From positions 62,001 to 126,000 of the forward strand of contig JAUNBG010000005.1 of NCBI GenBank assembly GCA_030527205.1: 64,000 nt of DNA, written 5' to 3'. Under the pieces are notes generated by a model that saw only the letters and a list, made by a program, of their open reading frames with translations, did not search any database and had not been told where the DNA came from. The DNA comes from Planctomycetia bacterium (lineage in GTDB: Bacteria > Planctomycetota > Planctomycetia > Pirellulales > Thermoguttaceae). This document shows positions 63,901 through 64,000 of the stretch, piece by piece. The position numbers and the translations under genes were made by a program. Position 1 is the stretch's first letter; each line of letters starts with the position of its first letter.

Positions 63901-64000
63901 AATCCATTGATTGTTTGATCCAATGAACTTAAGATCGACGTTACCAGAGAGTTCGAACCTGCTTGTACGTCCTACAAGATTTAAAGTGGAACCTGTTATT
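60904..64000 (-). CDS. Giant surface protein with fibronectin III and PKD domains (partial, N-terminus off the window)
   Basis: The frame is open from 60904 to the right edge (1032 codons), so the start lies beyond 64000; an internal GTG at 63870 is not the start because coding sequence continues upstream of it in the same frame. The N-terminal two thirds here are beta-helix/adhesin-like with Asn/Thr-rich repeats, including twice the unit VNLDKTTGN-(I/V)-(T/V)-F (about 62710-62750 and 62480-62525). Then come two fibronectin III domains (about 62150-61880 and 61880-61600; TYYLKMAVRDLENDLSIYSN in the second) and a PKD domain (about 61600-61340, IDIDWGDGTYSYSQDT). No sorting motif or dockerin at the C-terminus, which ends NPVVLNFCCIVE. 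Probably secreted or surface-attached and involved in adhesion or glycan binding. Confidence 0.85.
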   Translation of the reverse strand, partial: ITGSTLNLVGRTSRFELSGNVDLKFIGSNNQWIQFTTITSSAGVITLNLAKPSGTVTLSGVNVKMKGYCGTDAAGNLIAGQNPADAKVTVYSTSDVTFNGTTNLAYLTNNGTIGKQSSDIYTKIYNYSGTGSVDTTTRFRPNFSYYFLASDNNVLSNFYDPNNWTMIANSSTAATLAPVIGKVDDFQLGYSSENFVGTAENPLAMTVSNSILGTNYAIGRSLTLFGYFFWDRNALFENIFVNYGSLTGNKILSLWGINKIKIADNCSVIFQSAWVYYPNNPEITIAETGTLNITGTLTVNNNARTTEDTIILNFTSCGTLKVYPARISNHISLNFNSDAIIGDIHLNLDDNQQTLSSFKINTINPLNLTGNLYATNTGNLNLEGNIELNAIGDNDQNLSLNGTEFSENTELQTNRLLVNLDKTTGNITFENIKCVISGTAPGYELISADVTFLNQVAFSEDFTCENCRISSNLELYATGENDQTISFVNTETDGLTVNLDKTTGNVVFAGVTGNTYGEAFYLELNSSNVTAIAPLALDSLVVDSDSILIINNELEISEASIEGELTISQSGTVILEELALSENGKITGTGSIFLDWNIDTTNILGSIAATVHKVASNVPSPPILELVSKTNHETDVTWNSIANATEYLLEVSTDQEIWTDTDQYIQNQTSKNFDDLDSDTRYYYRVQARNLTGNTSFSNVLYCKTIKDAPTGLQAETRTHSTLLIEWPPVAEAQNYVLDISKNSDFTESQTQIVPADQQSYLFTSLDENTTYYLKMAVRDLENDLSIYSNTVSPTTYAEAISNVEAPDNVLFNQTFQLDATESIGNSIDIDWGDGTYSYSQDTADNWLFSHSFDKQGVYEICILISEPGNYYSVSRTLYINVLADSIIWSYVGAGVDEYKIKMTREKFCHRGDNSIVFTANIITQATQTTIDPSCVNSVSYTLYRKGFLDGQRKEIIPGHHLIWRGPADSVLSNCQTDSSWTLDSVGYNFRCSPDGHDIPMFFSPGIYDVEFIIQMQTGNPVVLNFCCIVE

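Noticed and set aside
63671-63907. Start of the surface protein at the GTG at 63870
   Set aside because: The same frame stays open, with similar composition, to the right edge, so this GTG is internal.

Overview
The window looks like a chromosomal piece of a low-GC, AT-rich member of the Planctomycetota. The phylum call is inference from gene content: two intact DUF1559 pseudopilins and one decayed copy, each intact one followed by a small carboxypeptidase-regulatory/transthyretin-like lipoprotein; four Gfo/Idh/MocA oxidoreductases with secretion-type N-termini; SUMF1-domain proteins; neutral-ceramidase-like proteins; a sialate O-acetylesterase; a DUF5107-TPR protein; and many exported proteins of unknown role. 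UGA acts as a normal stop (for example at the ends of the polyferredoxin and DoxX genes). I see no rRNA, CRISPR array, transposase, integrase or phage gene. The only tRNA is tRNA-Val(UAC).

Layout. 1-5.9 kb: the 5' part of a very large nucleotidyltransferase/GHMP-kinase fusion (leaving the window on the left), phosphoglycerate kinase and tRNA-Val. 6-8.6 kb: a small membrane protein and a DUF58 protein. 9.2-13.7 kb (minus strand): a sialate O-acetylesterase, then DUF1559 pseudopilin, lipoprotein and a SUMF1 protein cut off from its signal peptide by an in-frame TGA. 14.7-23 kb (plus): DUF5107-TPR protein, a DUF362 protein and a NapH-like membrane polyferredoxin that look like a redox pair, and a second SUMF1 protein. 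23-33 kb (minus): a signal peptidase I with unusual insertions, and a run DoxX - Gfo/Idh/MocA x3. 33-45 kb: a DUF1559 pseudogene, a family 2 glycoside hydrolase, a SelA-like protein without its PLP lysine, a secreted unknown, a P-loop ATPase coupled to a small beta-rich protein, and a parallel beta-helix protein. 44.8-49.8 kb: TIM-barrel sugar isomerase/epimerase, a c-haem beta-propeller lipoprotein, an exported cupin and an AraC regulator. 50.5-52.5 kb: the second pseudopilin/lipoprotein module, with a 13-G tract near its start. 52.9-60.6 kb (plus): isomerase/epimerase, two tandem ceramidase-like proteins, Gfo/Idh/MocA and a HEAT-repeat protein. 60.9-64 kb (minus): the C-terminal part of a giant surface protein with fibronectin III and PKD domains.

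Functionally much of the window fits carbohydrate scavenging: exported hydrolases and esterases, a beta-helix protein, periplasmic oxidoreductases and sugar isomerases, with one AraC-type regulator. The intergenic regions carry a family of ~103-112 bp palindromic, MITE-like elements (six good copies, two degenerate, two half-sites) with ends of the form AGGAAGTTCTAAAAACC and its inverse. The strongest candidates for something new are this repeat family, the lysine-less SelA homologue, the zinc-ribbon signal peptidase, the 13-G tract in a pseudopilin, and the nucleotidyltransferase/GHMP-kinase fusion.
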